35,673 nucleotides of DNA. Source: Pelargonium nanum. Lineage: Eukaryota > Streptophyta > Magnoliopsida > Geraniales > Geraniaceae. Location of the stretch: NCBI GenBank assembly GCA_036897485.1, contig JAYMTF010000472.1, positions 1-35,673 of the forward strand. Reading direction: 5' to 3'. This document shows, piece after piece, positions 23,621 to 33,502 of the stretch. Position numbers and translations under genes: made by a program. Every line of letters begins with the position of its first letter. The first letter of the stretch is position 1. The notes beneath the pieces were generated by a model. That model did not search any database, was not told the DNA's origin, and saw only the letters and a program-made list of their open reading frames with translations.

Positions 23621-23912
23621 CTAAACAACATAACTAGCGTTTGCTTTGCAAAGTTTTGATCGGGGTACCAATATTTTCGCACTGTTTGGGATCCATGTGC
23701 ACCTCACATGTCCATTTTTAACCCTATTATTCCAAAATTACCTATGTCTCTCTCACAGTAATTTGGAATAATGAGATAAAAAATGGGCATCTAAGCTGCA
23801 CATGAGTATAAAATCAAATTTTTTTTAGTTAAATACGACGGATCGCAAACAGAACGAAAACACTGGTATGGGGGTATCAAAACTCTGCAAAAGAAATGTG
23901 AATTATGTTGTT
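23621..23912. repeat. Foldback element with ~120-bp inverted arms
   Basis: The left arm (about 23621-23741) read on the minus strand aligns with the right arm (about 23758-23912). Shared blocks include TTTGGAATAAT, AAAAATGG, CAAACAG, AAAACTYTGCAAA and TTATGTTGTT. The right arm has an extra segment of about 35 bases. The spacer is only about 16 bp, as in foldback or MITE-type elements. No clear target duplication was found. Confidence 0.7.
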
Positions 23913-24261
23913 CGAGACGAAAAAACGGTCCCCAACATAAAATGACATGTACTCAAGAGTTATGAGTAAAAGTTACGTAATTTAAGCGGAAACAAGTGGC
24001 ATTTTGAAAACCAGCTCTTTTTTAATTGACATGTGAACTGCACATGAGTACAAAATTGGATTTCTTTTAGCTAATTTTAACGGATCGCAAACAGAACGAA
24101 AACACTGGTAACCCGATCAAAACTCTGCAAAACAAAGGTGAATTATGTCGTTCGAGACGAAAAATCGGTCCCCAACATACAATGACAAGTATTCAAAGAG
24201 TTATGAGTGGCAGTAACGTAATTTCGGTGAAAACGAGTGGGCATTTCTGAAACGAGGTCCT
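23796..24261. repeat. 242-bp direct repeat abutting the desaturase promoter
   Basis: Copy A (23796-24018) and copy B (24038-24261) both begin CTGCACATGAGTA. They share GGATCGCAAACAGAACGAAA, TTCGAGACGAAAAA, CGGTCCCCAACATA and GAGTTATGAGT in register at a 242-bp shift. Copy A includes the right arm of the foldback element. Copy B ends 131 bp before the desaturase ATG. Confidence 0.85.
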
Positions 24262-24391
24262 TTTAATGGGCTTGGCGTCTCTCTCTCTCTCTCGCTCTTC
24301 ACAGTCCACAACACAACACACCACACCACCTGCCAGACCCAAAACGCCTCTTTGCGCATAGACGAAATCGAAAACCGAATCGAAGCAAGCA
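24262..24391 (+). promoter_or_regulatory. Desaturase core promoter and leader
   Basis: Contains a site II-like TGGGCTT (about 24268) and a (CT)n pyrimidine patch (about 24279-24300), features of TATA-less plant promoters of housekeeping genes. No TATA box is evident. The transcript probably starts in or just after the pyrimidine patch, giving a leader of about 90-110 nt. Confidence 0.45.
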
Positions 24392-27300
24392 ATGGCTCTC
24401 AAGCTCAATGCCTCCACCACCACCTTCCCTTTCTCCTACAACCTCCAATCTAAGCCCCACTCTCTCAGATCTCTCACTGTTCGCATGGCCTCCACCATTG
24501 GCTCCGCCGCTGCCACCAAGTAAGCTTCATTTCCTCGTTTTTCTCTCTCTGGGTAATTGTGTTCGCTTTTATGGTCGATGTAGCCAAATGGGCCTCATCG
24601 GAGCTTCGATTTCAGTGGTTGTGTTAATGGGTACCTGATATTTTTGTGGTTTATCAGCTGAATATTCAGCTTTTTCCTCTTCATTTCCTCGTTTTTTCTC
24701 TCTCTGGGTCGTCACTTGTTTGTTGGGTTTGATTTTATGTTCGATGTAGCCAAATGGGTTTCATCGGAGCTACGATTTTCGTGGTTGTGTTAATGGGTAC
24801 CTGATATTTTTGTGGTTTATCAGCTGAATATTCAGCTTTTTCCTCTTCATTTCCTCGTTTTTTCTCTATCTGGGTCGTCACTTGTTTGTTGGGTTCTCTT
24901 TCATGTTCGATGTAGCCAAATGGGTCTCATCGGAGCTTCGATTTTAGTGGCGGTGTCGAGTGATAGTTTTGTGATTTATCAGCTGAATTTTCTCTCTCAT
25001 TCGGTCATTAATTGCTCGTTGTGTTCGCTTTTATGTTCGATGTGGACACATGGGTATCATCGGAGCTTCGATTTCAGTGGTTGTGTTAATGGGTACCTGA
25101 TATTTTTGTGATTTGTCAGCTAAATATTCAGCTTTTTTTTTCTTTTCATTAATTGTTTGTTGTGTTCACATTTTCTGTTTGATATAGCCAAATGGGTGTC
25201 ATCGAAACTTCGATTTTAGTATTTTAATCGATTGTAGAGTTTTGAGTGTTATTGAGTACCTGATAATTTTGTGATTTATCAGCTATTCAGCTAAATATTA
25301 AGTTTTTTTACCTCACTGGGTCATTGATTATTTGTTGTGTTCATCTTTTCTGTTCGATATAGCCAAATGGGTGTCATCAAAACTTCGATTCTTGTAAATT
25401 CATCGATTGGTGATGTTTTGAGTGTTACTGGGTATCCGATGATTTTGTGATTTATCAGCTAAATATGAAGCTTTTTCTCTTCATTTTTTTCTCCCATTGG
25501 GTCATTAATTGTTCATTGTATACTATTTTCTATTCGATATAGCCAAATGGGAGTCATCAAAACTTCGATTTTAGTGGTTGTACCGACTGGTGGTGTTTTG
25601 AGAATTTTGTGATTAATCAAAGATGGTTATTACTGATTGAAATGATTGTTCTTGTTTCATTGCATGTTCAAGCTGAGTAATGAGCTTGCATGGCTTTATT
25701 TTTCTAGTTTGTGTCATTTTTGTGACTTGAGTTTGGCCTATTGTATTGATCTGGGTTATGTTTATTGGTGTTGGATTTAAGCATTTTGTCCTTTTCTGTT
25801 AGAATTTGTTGAGAGTTTGGTTGCATTCTCGCAACCTCTCTTTGCTTTTATTTGGGGCAGGTGGGGTTGCTTTTGGCTTTGTTTTTTTTTTTTTGTTTTA
25901 GTTTTTAAAGTTCTAGTCTTTTTAGCTCAATTTGGTATTGGCATGTAAAAATGATCCCATTTACATTTTTGCTTTTATTTGGGGCAGGTGGGTTCACTTT
26001 TCGCTTTGTTATTTAATTTCTGAATTTCGAGTCTTTTAGCTCAAATTGGCACGTAAAAACTAACCCATTTTCGTTTAGTTGATGAAATTTATTTTCTTCA
26101 TTTTGTTGCGGGTTTTTCTGGTTCATGCACAAATCCTTCTCAATGTTTCTCGGAAATGTTTTCTCCCTTTTTTTCGTGCTTATTGTTATTGTTATTTTTT
26201 ATGTCGACATTAGGTTGTTTGTGTTTGTACTCTAAGGTGTTAAGAATATTTGTGCATTATTTGTTTACCAGTTTGTTGAAAGTTAGATCTGCTTTTGTTA
26301 GCTAGCTTCTTCTTCGGAACTAAGTCTTATTGGTTGTGAATTTGATATGTTTGATAGATCTTTCTTTGCATTATTCGTCTTTGGTGGCAAATACAATCAC
26401 GGCCGGTTTTATATTTAAATGGTAATATAAAAGTATTTGTGTGAAGAAAACAATAACTTTTGTCATACTATACCCGGAATTTGTTCAATAAGCAGATTCC
26501 TCTGTGATGCTCGTGTAAATTTTCATGCTCTCCTCAAAATCCGTTTTGTTAAAATTATTATACTCTATAAGCAAATTATTAGTAGCTGGATCTTTGACTT
26601 CTCTGTTGTGTTGGTGGTGGTTGTTCTAGTTTGGTCTTGTATGTAATTCACACACTTCCATGATATTTTCCATAAAATCTTACCAATAATATATTTTCTC
26701 TATGCATATTGCTTTTCTTGCGTCTTGTGTTTTTTATGCCTTTTCACACAAAAAGCATGATCTTGGTGAATTTTCACAGCAGTCATTGATATTTTATTGG
26801 AAATCGTTCAATTTGGTCCTCCAACTATCTCTTTTGTTTGGAATTGGTACCCAAATTGATATTTGTTCCAATATGGTCCCAAACAATGCTATTTTGTTTC
26901 AAATCGATCCAATCGGTATCTATTTTTTATGGACAATTTTTGTTGATGTGCCTGGCGCTTAAGTTAAATTTCTGTTGAGACTGATTTAGAACAAAATTGT
27001 ATAATTGAGGGACGTGGTCGCCTCATCAATTTTGTCCAATTTGGTCCATCAATTATGCATTTTTTTTCTCCCACAATGAGTCTCATTAGTAAATTTAACT
27101 AATTTAAGTGCCACGTGATTGCCACATCAACAAAAAATTCTAGAAAAAACTTGCCACGCCAGCACCGTTATGGATTTGGACCAGTTTGAAACAAAATATA
27201 ATAGTTGGGGTACCAAATTGGAACAAAAATCAAATTTGATACCAATTTGAAACAAAATGAATAGTTGGGTGACCAAAATAAAACATTATCCTATTTTATA

Positions 27301-29863
27301 CAATGAATTCTTGTCATATGGGTGTTAAGATTCAACATCCAAAAGTCTACGTTGACTTTGTCAATTTACCTCAACAGGAAATCCTATCTACTAGAAATGA
27401 TGGGGGTAATTAATTTAATAAACTAAAAAAAGGCGTGTTTGTTCGACCACTTTTTGCTATCCCGGTCATGGCCTGGTATCAGTGATGGCCCATTTGCCAG
27501 CTCTACCTAAGAAGTTGTTTGTTTCCTCGAACTTCATAGCTGAGTGGTGTGATTTAGATCCGTATTGAAGGAATGATGGCTTCTAATAATTACGTTCTTG
27601 CATTTTCATATGCACTAAACGAAGCCCTCATTCTTGAAGATAAGTGAATCTTAGAAACTTTTTCTGGTTGCTAGAAATGAATGGTAGAATGTATCTCTGT
27701 AATTCATAAAGTATCGTGCTTAAATAAATCGTTATTATAAATTATTCCTCTTTCAAATTTTGTTTCAGTTTTCCCAGTAATTAGTTTTATTAAATACAAA
27801 CTAATTAGCTACCTGCAAAACATATGTGATTCTGCATAGAAGTTGTTATTGTCTCATTTCATTTGATTTAAATGCAAAACACGACATGACATTGCTTAAA
27901 TCTTGCTCGTCATTACGTCATTTATCTATTTCAATGTCTCGGGTCAGCTATATATATAGACCCTATTGTTTTCGGGTCGGGTCGGGTTTGCCATTGAAAA
28001 TGTGCCGGGTCGGAAAACCACCCATTTCTATGTAAAGCCCACAACCTGAAACATGCATGGACCCTGAACCTCATCCGGGTGCCAGAATCTAAATAAACCG
28101 AATTGTCAGCTCTACTTATGGATATATATATTTGGAGCCTTAATTTCTTTTGTTTCTTGTAGGGAGGTTGCGAGTGTTAAGAAGCCCTTTGTGCCTCCAC
28201 GAGAGGTACATGTTCAAGTGACACATTCTATGTCACCGCAAAAGATCGAGATGTTCAAATCCTTGGAGGATTGGGCTGAGCAGAACATACTGGTGCACCT
28301 AAAGCCGGTTGAGAAATGTTGGCAACCACAAGATTTTCTGCCAGATCCCGAGTCAGATGGTTTCTACGATCAAGTGAAGGAATTGAGGGAAAGGTCAAAG
28401 GAACTCCCCGATGACTATTTCGTTGTGTTGGTTGGGGATATGATCACGGAAGAAGCCTTACCCACATACCAGACAATGCTCAACACCTTAGATGGAGTTC
28501 GAGATGAAACCGGGGCAAGTCCTACTTCGTGGGGAATTTGGACTAGGGCGTGGACTGCTGAAGAGAATAGGCACGGTGACCTTCTCAACAAGTATCTTTA
28601 CCTCTCGGGACGAGTAGACATGAGGCAAATTGAGAAGACGATTCAGTACCTGATTGGATCAGGAATGGTAAGATTCTCGTTTTCCCGTTCTGTTACGTTT
28701 CATTTGCCTGATATCATTACATAATTTGGGTTCAAGAGAGGTTTTAAGGTCCTTTAACAAAAGGTTTTCAAGCTAAAAGGAATGCTAAAGTCTGATTTTC
28801 GTATGGCGAATGCCTTGTCATCTCTCTTCAAAATTCAAATTACCCTAGAGATCAATTTTTAGTTCAAAAAAGTCCTCGCGTCGGATTTTATTGCTAGGAA
28901 GCCGAAACCCTCATTCTGGGTTTCTACTCCCAAAAGCAAACGAGGTTTATGTAACTCTTAAAGTTACGCAATCCTGGCTACAATGCCTACAATGGATCAA
29001 ACTTTGCTAATGTGTTTGGTATTTTCTTGGGGAAATTGTAGATAAATACCCTATATTTAGCTCCATTTGCGGATAGCTCCCTCTTTTGTTGTTGTTGTTG
29101 TTGTGAGTTGTGACAACTCCACAAATGATGAGCGAAAAAATCTATTAAATCTTATTGATGGAATGCAAAATTGAAAGTACATAGTTAGCTGTTGCTGAAA
29201 AAAAGTATAGGGAGCTATTGCATAACTGTGATCTCTTAAAGATCTTTTGAAGTTCTGTTTATCTATACTCTATTATGATTGGTCAACTGTTTCTTCTTGT
29301 AGGATCCAAAAACCGAGAACAATCCTTACCTTGGTTTCATCTACACGTCATTTCAAGAGAGAGCCACATTCATTTCCCATGGAAACACCGCAAGGCATGC
29401 CAAGGAACACGGGGACTTGAAGCTGGCACAAATATGCGGAACCATAGCTGCTGACGAGAAACGCCACGAAACCGCCTACACCAAGATCGTGGAGAAGCTC
29501 TTTGAGCTCGATCCTGATGGCACCGTCATGTCTCTCTCCGACATGATGAAGAAGAAAATCTCAATGCCGGCGCACCTGATGTTTGACGGAGAGGACGATA
29601 ACCTTTTCGACCACTTCTCAGCAGTTGCTCAGCGACTCGGAGTCTACACTGCGAGGGACTACGCGGACATATTGGAATTCTTGGTTGCGAGATGGAATGT
29701 GGAGAAGCTCACGGGTCTTTCCGGGGAAGGACGTAAAGCGCAAGATTATGTATGCGGGTTGGCTCAGAGGATCCGGAGGTTGGAGGAGAGAGCTCAGGGG
29801 AGAGCGAAGCAAGCATCGACAGTTCCTTTCAGCTGGATCTTTGGCAGGCAAGTGTTGCTTTAG
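24392..29863 (+). CDS. FAB2: Stearoyl-[acyl-carrier-protein] 9-desaturase, plastid
   Basis: Soluble di-iron enzyme of the plastid stroma that converts 18:0-ACP to 18:1-ACP using ferredoxin and O2. Exons: 24392-24519, 28163-28667 and 29303-29863, joined in frame to give 397 aa, the usual length. The first ~35 residues are Ser/Thr-rich and basic, as in a transit peptide, with likely cleavage near VRM-AST. All six iron ligands known from the castor enzyme are visible: Glu in [15 protein letters not shown], Glu in FQERATF, and DEKRH. The C-terminal half ([48 protein letters not shown]) matches the FAB2/SSI2 group closely. Intron 1 is 3.6 kb and filled with repeats. Paralogues with shifted specificity exist in plants, so 18:0 preference is inferred from overall similarity; the symbol marks the family, not proven one-to-one orthology. 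Confidence 0.93.
24524..25610. repeat. Seven-copy tandem array in desaturase intron 1
   Basis: The marker TAGCCAAATGGG-N-NTCATC and its flanks (TTCGATGTAG before, GCTTCGATTTTAGTGG after, then TACCTGATATTTTTGTG and TTTATCAGCTGAATATTCAG) recur at 24581, 24747, 24913, 25043, 25185, 25360 and 25540. The first three are spaced exactly 166 bp and are nearly identical. Later ones are 130-180 bp apart and more diverged, so the array decays with distance from the exon. It begins within a few bases of the 5' splice site. Confidence 0.92.
25844..26090. repeat. 127-bp direct duplication in desaturase intron 1
   Basis: GCTTTTATTTGGGGCAGGTG at 25844 recurs at 25971. The following blocks (CTTTGTT, GTCTTTTTAGCTCAA, TTGGCATGTAAAAA, CCCATTT) recur in order with substitutions. 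It is separate from the seven-copy array upstream. Confidence 0.8.
26790..27290. mobile_element. ~500-bp element with long terminal inverted repeats
   Basis: The left arm (about 26790-26910) aligns with the right arm (about 27178-27290) read on the minus strand. Shared blocks include TTTGGTC-CCAACTAT, TTTTGTTT-AATTGGTA, TTTGTTCCAAT-TGGT and TTTTGTTTCAAA. A second inverted pair, TTTTTGTTGATGTG, lies further in. Long worn TIRs of this kind, with repeated TTTGGTCC-CCAACTA words, are typical of non-autonomous Mutator-like or related MITEs. I could not define a target duplication, so the superfamily is uncertain. It lies in intron 1 of the desaturase gene. Confidence 0.7.
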
Positions 29864-30023
29864 TTTTGCGCGTTTTGCGCGTATTAAACGTTGATCGTTG
29901 CTGGTGGTTAAAAATGCATTTCAGTTGTAGAGATACTCTAGTTTTCTTGTGTTGATGTGTGGGTTTTTGAATTCTAGTGTTTTTGTAAGAGTAGCTACTT
30001 TTTGTTCATGTTTTGAGCTATAC

Positions 30024-30029
30024 AATAAA
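30024..30029 (+). terminator. Probable desaturase polyadenylation signal
   Basis: AATAAA 161 bp past the stop codon, followed by GTGGTGCTACTAG and T-rich sequence. This is a normal 3'-UTR length. Confidence 0.5.
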
Positions 30030-30814
30030 GTGGTGCTACTAGTTTTAGTAGATGATTTCATGAGAGGTCTCTCATGAATGAATGAATTGTAATGTTTGGT
30101 AGCATATTTTGTTTGATAAAAGTGTACTTTCCTTTCATTATGTCACTCATGAATGAATGGATTGTAATCTTTAGTTGCATGTTTTTCTTGAGAAAGTGTA
30201 GTAGGTGGTGGGTGTGTTAGTGTTTTGTTCAAAGTTTCTTATTTTATTAAATGGGGCATGTTTTATTCTTAAAAGGGTGAGCAATCCAGTTGACACGAAT
30301 TCAACTACATTTAAACTTAAACTCGTCTTGTAAACTTACTCTTTTCGAGTTCAAGTGAATTTGAGTTCAGGCGGGCTTCACGCTTTGAGTCATATCACGA
30401 GTTATGACCCAAAGCGTGAAGGCCTGAACTCAAATACACTTGAACTCTAGAAAAGTGGGCGTGACGCTCCCCGCCTAGAACTCATCTTCTCGTTTCAACA
30501 AAAAAATTCTACACTTTTTATATTTGTCAAATTCATGAAACTAGAACTCTCTCAACATATTGCTAATTTAGAATGTAAAACAAATGATTTTTTTTTTCCG
30601 TAAGATCAGAGTATCGACTTTACGCTAATATTATGAACTTGATCTCGAAAAAACTTGAACTTTTAGTAAGGAATCAATTCCATTCATTAAACTATTAAAC
30701 AAATTCATACAAATTTTTCAACAAAACCAATAAAAGAATTTGACAAATAACATAAATATTTTTCAAAACAAAGTGACCCTACAAAATGCCATCAGTTAAT
30801 GACCAAAATACCCT
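30030..30814. other. Intergenic region between convergent genes
   Basis: The desaturase gene and the minus-strand membrane-protein gene converge here. After a short near-duplicate (TCATGAATGAATG at about 30073 and 30147) it holds the long hairpin at 30347-30447 and then AT-rich sequence without recognisable features. The 3'-UTRs of both genes must end in it. Confidence 0.5.
30347..30447. repeat. Long near-perfect hairpin, ~46-bp arms and 8-nt loop
   Basis: The left arm runs GAGTTCAAGTG to GAGTCATA (30347-30394) and the right arm TATGACCC to CACTTGAACTC (30403-30447). Matching segments are GAGTTCA, TTTGAGTTCAGGC, CTTCACGCTTTG and GTCATA. Three small bulges or mismatches interrupt the stem, and weaker pairing (CTTTTC with GAAAAG) extends it outward. 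Both a foldback MITE and a hairpin-RNA source fit. No expression evidence is available. Confidence 0.85.
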
Positions 30815-31387
30815 TCAAACTTGAACCACCTGGAGGTGCCACGGCCAGTTACTCATCCCCAAACCCTCCTCCTCTTGTACCTTCGCACTCGACGGCGCGT
30901 GGCCTCCACCTTCCTTGTAAACATAGTACTTCAACGCAAACGCCAGAGCCAAAACCACCCACTCCAAGCAGAAAATCGCCACGCACAGCCCTCCGGCGAG
31001 CTTCAAGATCACCGACGCGTCCTCTTCTCTCACGTACGACCTCAGATTCCCCAAGAAATCGCCGGTCCTCGTGAAGATCAGCACCGCAACGGAGCCCTGG
31101 AAGATCGCCGTGAGCACCGTCGCCACCATGTGCGATCCGTACCACCGCCCGGTCCCGGCGGAGGCGGCGGCGCAGCCGGCGACGGCGCCGGCGATGGTGA
31201 GGACGTGGAGGAGGATGAGGAAGAAGCCGCAGAGGGAGGGGACGAGGCGGAGGGAGAGCGTGAGGAAGATGCAGCTCGAGGCGGCGCCGAGGAGGATGTA
31301 GTTGCAGAAGAGGAAGGTTTTGTGAGTGTGGTAGTGAGAGTCGGAGGTCACCGAAGGCGGCGTCTTGGTGAGGGACGGCAGGCCCAT
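30815..31387 (-). CDS. Four-helix membrane protein of unknown function
   Basis: Intronless gene of 190 aa. The chosen start gives MGLPSLTKTP. The frame stays open upstream for 84 codons, but that part is unlike the rest in composition and lies over the probable promoter, so the internal ATG is preferred. Four hydrophobic segments are visible at about 24-46, 51-76, 84-106 and 126-152, with a charged linker RSYVREED at 117-123 between helices 3 and 4 and a Gly- and Glu-containing hydrophilic tail. SLRLVPSLCGFFLILLH, AAASAGTGRWYGSHMVATVL and IFQGSVAVLIFTRTGDFLG look strongly constrained. I recognise the general form of a plant-specific uncharacterised transmembrane family but no function. The strand is GC-rich against AT-rich flanks, as expected of a real exon. 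Confidence 0.8.
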   Translation of the reverse strand: MGLPSLTKTPPSVTSDSHYHTHKTFLFCNYILLGAASSCIFLTLSLRLVPSLCGFFLILLHVLTIAGAVAGCAAASAGTGRWYGSHMVATVLTAIFQGSVAVLIFTRTGDFLGNLRSYVREEDASVILKLAGGLCVAIFCLEWVVLALAFALKYYVYKEGGGHAPSSAKVQEEEGLGMSNWPWHLQVVQV

Positions 31388-32785
31388 ATTTTTCCGGCGA
31401 GTTGGGGTTCGGAGTGGAATTTTCCGGCGAATTAGGGCTTGGAATTTGGGGATTTTGGAGAGATTGAGAGTTGAGAGTGATGAGAAAGTGGGAGCTTTGG
31501 GGAGGTGATATAGAGAGAGGAGGGCGGGAAGAGGGTAACGGTCGAATCGGGAAATTTGACCGTTGGGGTATGTTATTTTATTGTTTATGGTAACGGCTAG
31601 TTTTGATTGCGTGGAAAAGAAGTATAAAGAAAAAAACAACTTTACAGCTACACATTTGAGGACTTTATTTCATGAAGCTGCTCCAACATGTGATAATAAA
31701 TCCAAAGATTCAGAACAAATTTGTTCCTATTTGAACCGATAAACACTTGTTTGAATGTGAACAAGAAGAAGTTGAAATCAGGATTTGGTTTTGTAAAATG
31801 TACAGATCTGTTAATTATTTTATAGGATAAGTTTCATTTGAAAATTGATGAGATAGATTTTAAGTCTAATTCCATTTAGAATGTTTGTGATTTCGGATCC
31901 AAATCGTTAGCCCTGCAATGCTGGCCTCGAACGAGTCTAAATGAGTTGAACCAAAAAACACAAGTATTCTTATCAGTTTGTCTTCCGTCAATAATTTTAA
32001 AACAATATTTACCGACTCGTATTATTACTTAAATGATTGTTATTTTGCCTAACATGACCAAAAGAATGGGTTTTAAAATATTCAAGAATGGTAGGACCAC
32101 AAGGGCGGCAAAACTCTCCCTACCAAGTTTTAATGCAATTGCATTCCTTGAGACTCGAACTCGAAACCTCAGGTTAAGCTGAAACAAACTCTTACCAGTT
32201 GACCCACGTGTTCATTCCTTGAGACTTGAACTAAAGATCTCAGGTTAAGTTGAAATAAGCTCTTACCAGTTGACCCACGTGTTTTGTGGTATATATTGTA
32301 GAGATATTTTGTTCTTATGATGAGTTGATTTATTCATTTCTTGAATTGAACTTTTTGAATAATTAAACGTTATAATAATTGAAGTTTTGTTGGTTAGTTT
32401 AGCTGATGACTCATGACTTTATTGAAAATTGACATGTGAAGTTGTAATAACTTTATTGTTATTTAAGGGACAGGTGGCCTTCCCAATGTCTTAATCAAAA
32501 TGGTTAATTGTCATTGTCTCTCTCAAAATCACATGTCAAGATAAAGAAGAATCTTATAATAAATAAAAGGTACCAAATTAGGATTGATAAATTGAGCTAT
32601 GACTATGAGTTATGCCATGCAACACACCACATATTTTATAACACAAAACCTAAATTCCCACCAATTATATATTTCAAAGAATACATTAAGTTACAAAGTT
32701 AAAAATCAGCTCTTTGTCCGTTTCAAAATAAGTATCATTCTACAATTTCAATGTAAAATTACTCAACAAGGTTAGTTTGGTCATT
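31388..32785. other. Promoter of the membrane-protein gene and LIP2 3' region
   Basis: A possible minus-strand TATA-like TATATC (31507-31512), within a CTCTCTCTATATC pyrimidine context, lies about 120 bp upstream of the membrane-protein start. Further along is the SINE-like dimer at 32080-32283. The remainder is AT-rich with no gene. Confidence 0.45.
32080..32283 (-). mobile_element. tRNA-derived SINE-like element with duplicated head
   Basis: A 71-bp unit is tandemly duplicated at 32142-32212 and 32213-32283. On the minus strand each carries an A-box-like TGGGTCAACTGG (32206-32195 and 32277-32266). The inner copy (32142-32212) keeps a B-box-like AGTTCGAGTCT (32161-32151); the outer one is mutated to AGTTCAAGTCT. 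The body beyond the inner copy reads TTGGTAGGGAGAGTTTTGCC on the minus strand, as in plant SINEs, and fades out near 32080. It is not a functional tRNA: no acceptor stem or anticodon arm can be drawn. Confidence 0.65.
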
Positions 32786-33499
32786 TCACTTACTATCATT
32801 CAAATGCCCCGATAGTAATGAAGCAGCATTCTGCTTCGGGATAAGGGAACTATAACCAAAAAGCCCCGCGAAACAAGAAATCAACTGCTCGTGGATCACT
32901 TCTTCCGCCGGAAGTTCCAAATCTGTCTCCCTTCTCAGGGACGTAACTTCCTTATCCGCAATCCCACACGGCACAATGTGCTTAAAATACTTCAAATCGG
33001 GATCAATGTTGAACGCCAAGCCGTGAGAAGTTACTCCATTTGAAATCCTAACCCCGATTGCACCGATCTTTCGTTCTCCTACCCAAACCCCTGTCTCCCC
33101 TGTTTGTCCAGCACGAGCTTTCACACCATATAGGGACGCTAGTTCTATCATTGTCAACTCGAGCTTCTCCACGTAGTTTCGAGCGCCTATTCCAATATCC
33201 CGAAGAGAAATGATGGGGTATAAGATGGCTTGACCTGGCCCGTGAAATGTAATGTCCCCTCCTCTTTGTGTGTAGTGAAGTTGAGCCCCGATTTTTACAA
33301 GGTCGGTTTCGGGGATTAGTAAGTTGTGATCAGTTCGTCTTTTGCCAAGCGTGTACGTCGGGGGATGTTGCAGGGACAAGAGAGTGTCGGGAATCTCACG
33401 AGTTTTTCTAGCGGAAAGCAGCTTTTCTTGTAGGTTAAGTGCGTCCAAGTAGTTGACGGTGCCCAATTTCCAGACCTCAAGAGCCCGCGGAACTCTCAT
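32786..33499 (-). CDS. LIP2: Octanoyltransferase LIP2, mitochondrial (LipB family)
   Basis: Transfers octanoate from octanoyl-ACP to the lipoyl-domain lysine of mitochondrial complexes such as glycine decarboxylase H protein. Lipoyl synthase LIP1 then adds sulfur. The product is 237 aa in one coding exon, the usual size for plant LIP2. LipB signatures are present: LGKRR (51-55), RGGDITFHGPGQ (79-90), the catalytic pair Lys144 in GERKIGAIGVR and Cys178 in HIVPCGIADKEVTSL, and GVTSHGLAFNI (155-164). The start MRVPRALEVW matches the start of known plant LIP2 proteins. An in-frame ATG 39 bp upstream (33538) exists only if the leader intron is retained, because a clear acceptor CTACAG/GAG lies just before the chosen ATG. 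No classical long mitochondrial presequence is visible. The C-terminal ~20 residues are variable, as in the family. Confidence 0.95.
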   Translation of the reverse strand: MRVPRALEVWKLGTVNYLDALNLQEKLLSARKTREIPDTLLSLQHPPTYTLGKRRTDHNLLIPETDLVKIGAQLHYTQRGGDITFHGPGQAILYPIISLRDIGIGARNYVEKLELTMIELASLYGVKARAGQTGETGVWVGERKIGAIGVRISNGVTSHGLAFNIDPDLKYFKHIVPCGIADKEVTSLRRETDLELPAEEVIHEQLISCFAGLFGYSSLIPKQNAASLLSGHLNDSK

Positions 33500-33502
33500 C
33501 TC

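Larger units (their letters stand above)
18385..24261. other. Gene-free repeat-rich interval between FAS1 and the desaturase gene
   Basis: No credible gene is found over 5.9 kb. The first few hundred bases are FAS1 3'-UTR. 19330-19640 and about 20200-20570 look like worn MITEs: the first repeats AAACGAATTGTGT and CGTGTCAACACG words, and the second ends near 20556 in AATTTGACAACTCTA. Clear elements inside the interval are listed separately. The remainder, especially 20570-21740, is AT-rich with no structure I can name. Confidence 0.6.

Noticed and set aside
27945-28115. MITE remnant ending in AATTGTCAGCTCTA in desaturase intron 1
   Set aside because: The right end resembles the hAT-like family, but no left end or target duplication could be set, so it is not listed as an element.
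29583-29894. Alternative plus-strand frame overlapping desaturase exon 3
   Set aside because: Out-of-frame shadow of the conserved desaturase C-terminal exon.
30821-31435. 204-codon plus-strand open frame opposite the membrane-protein gene
   Set aside because: Low-complexity Gly/Glu/Arg translation caused by GC-rich codons of the real minus-strand gene; no family resemblance.
32142-32283. tRNA gene on the minus strand
   Set aside because: Boxes are present but no cloverleaf, anticodon arm or acceptor stem can be formed; a SINE head explains it better.
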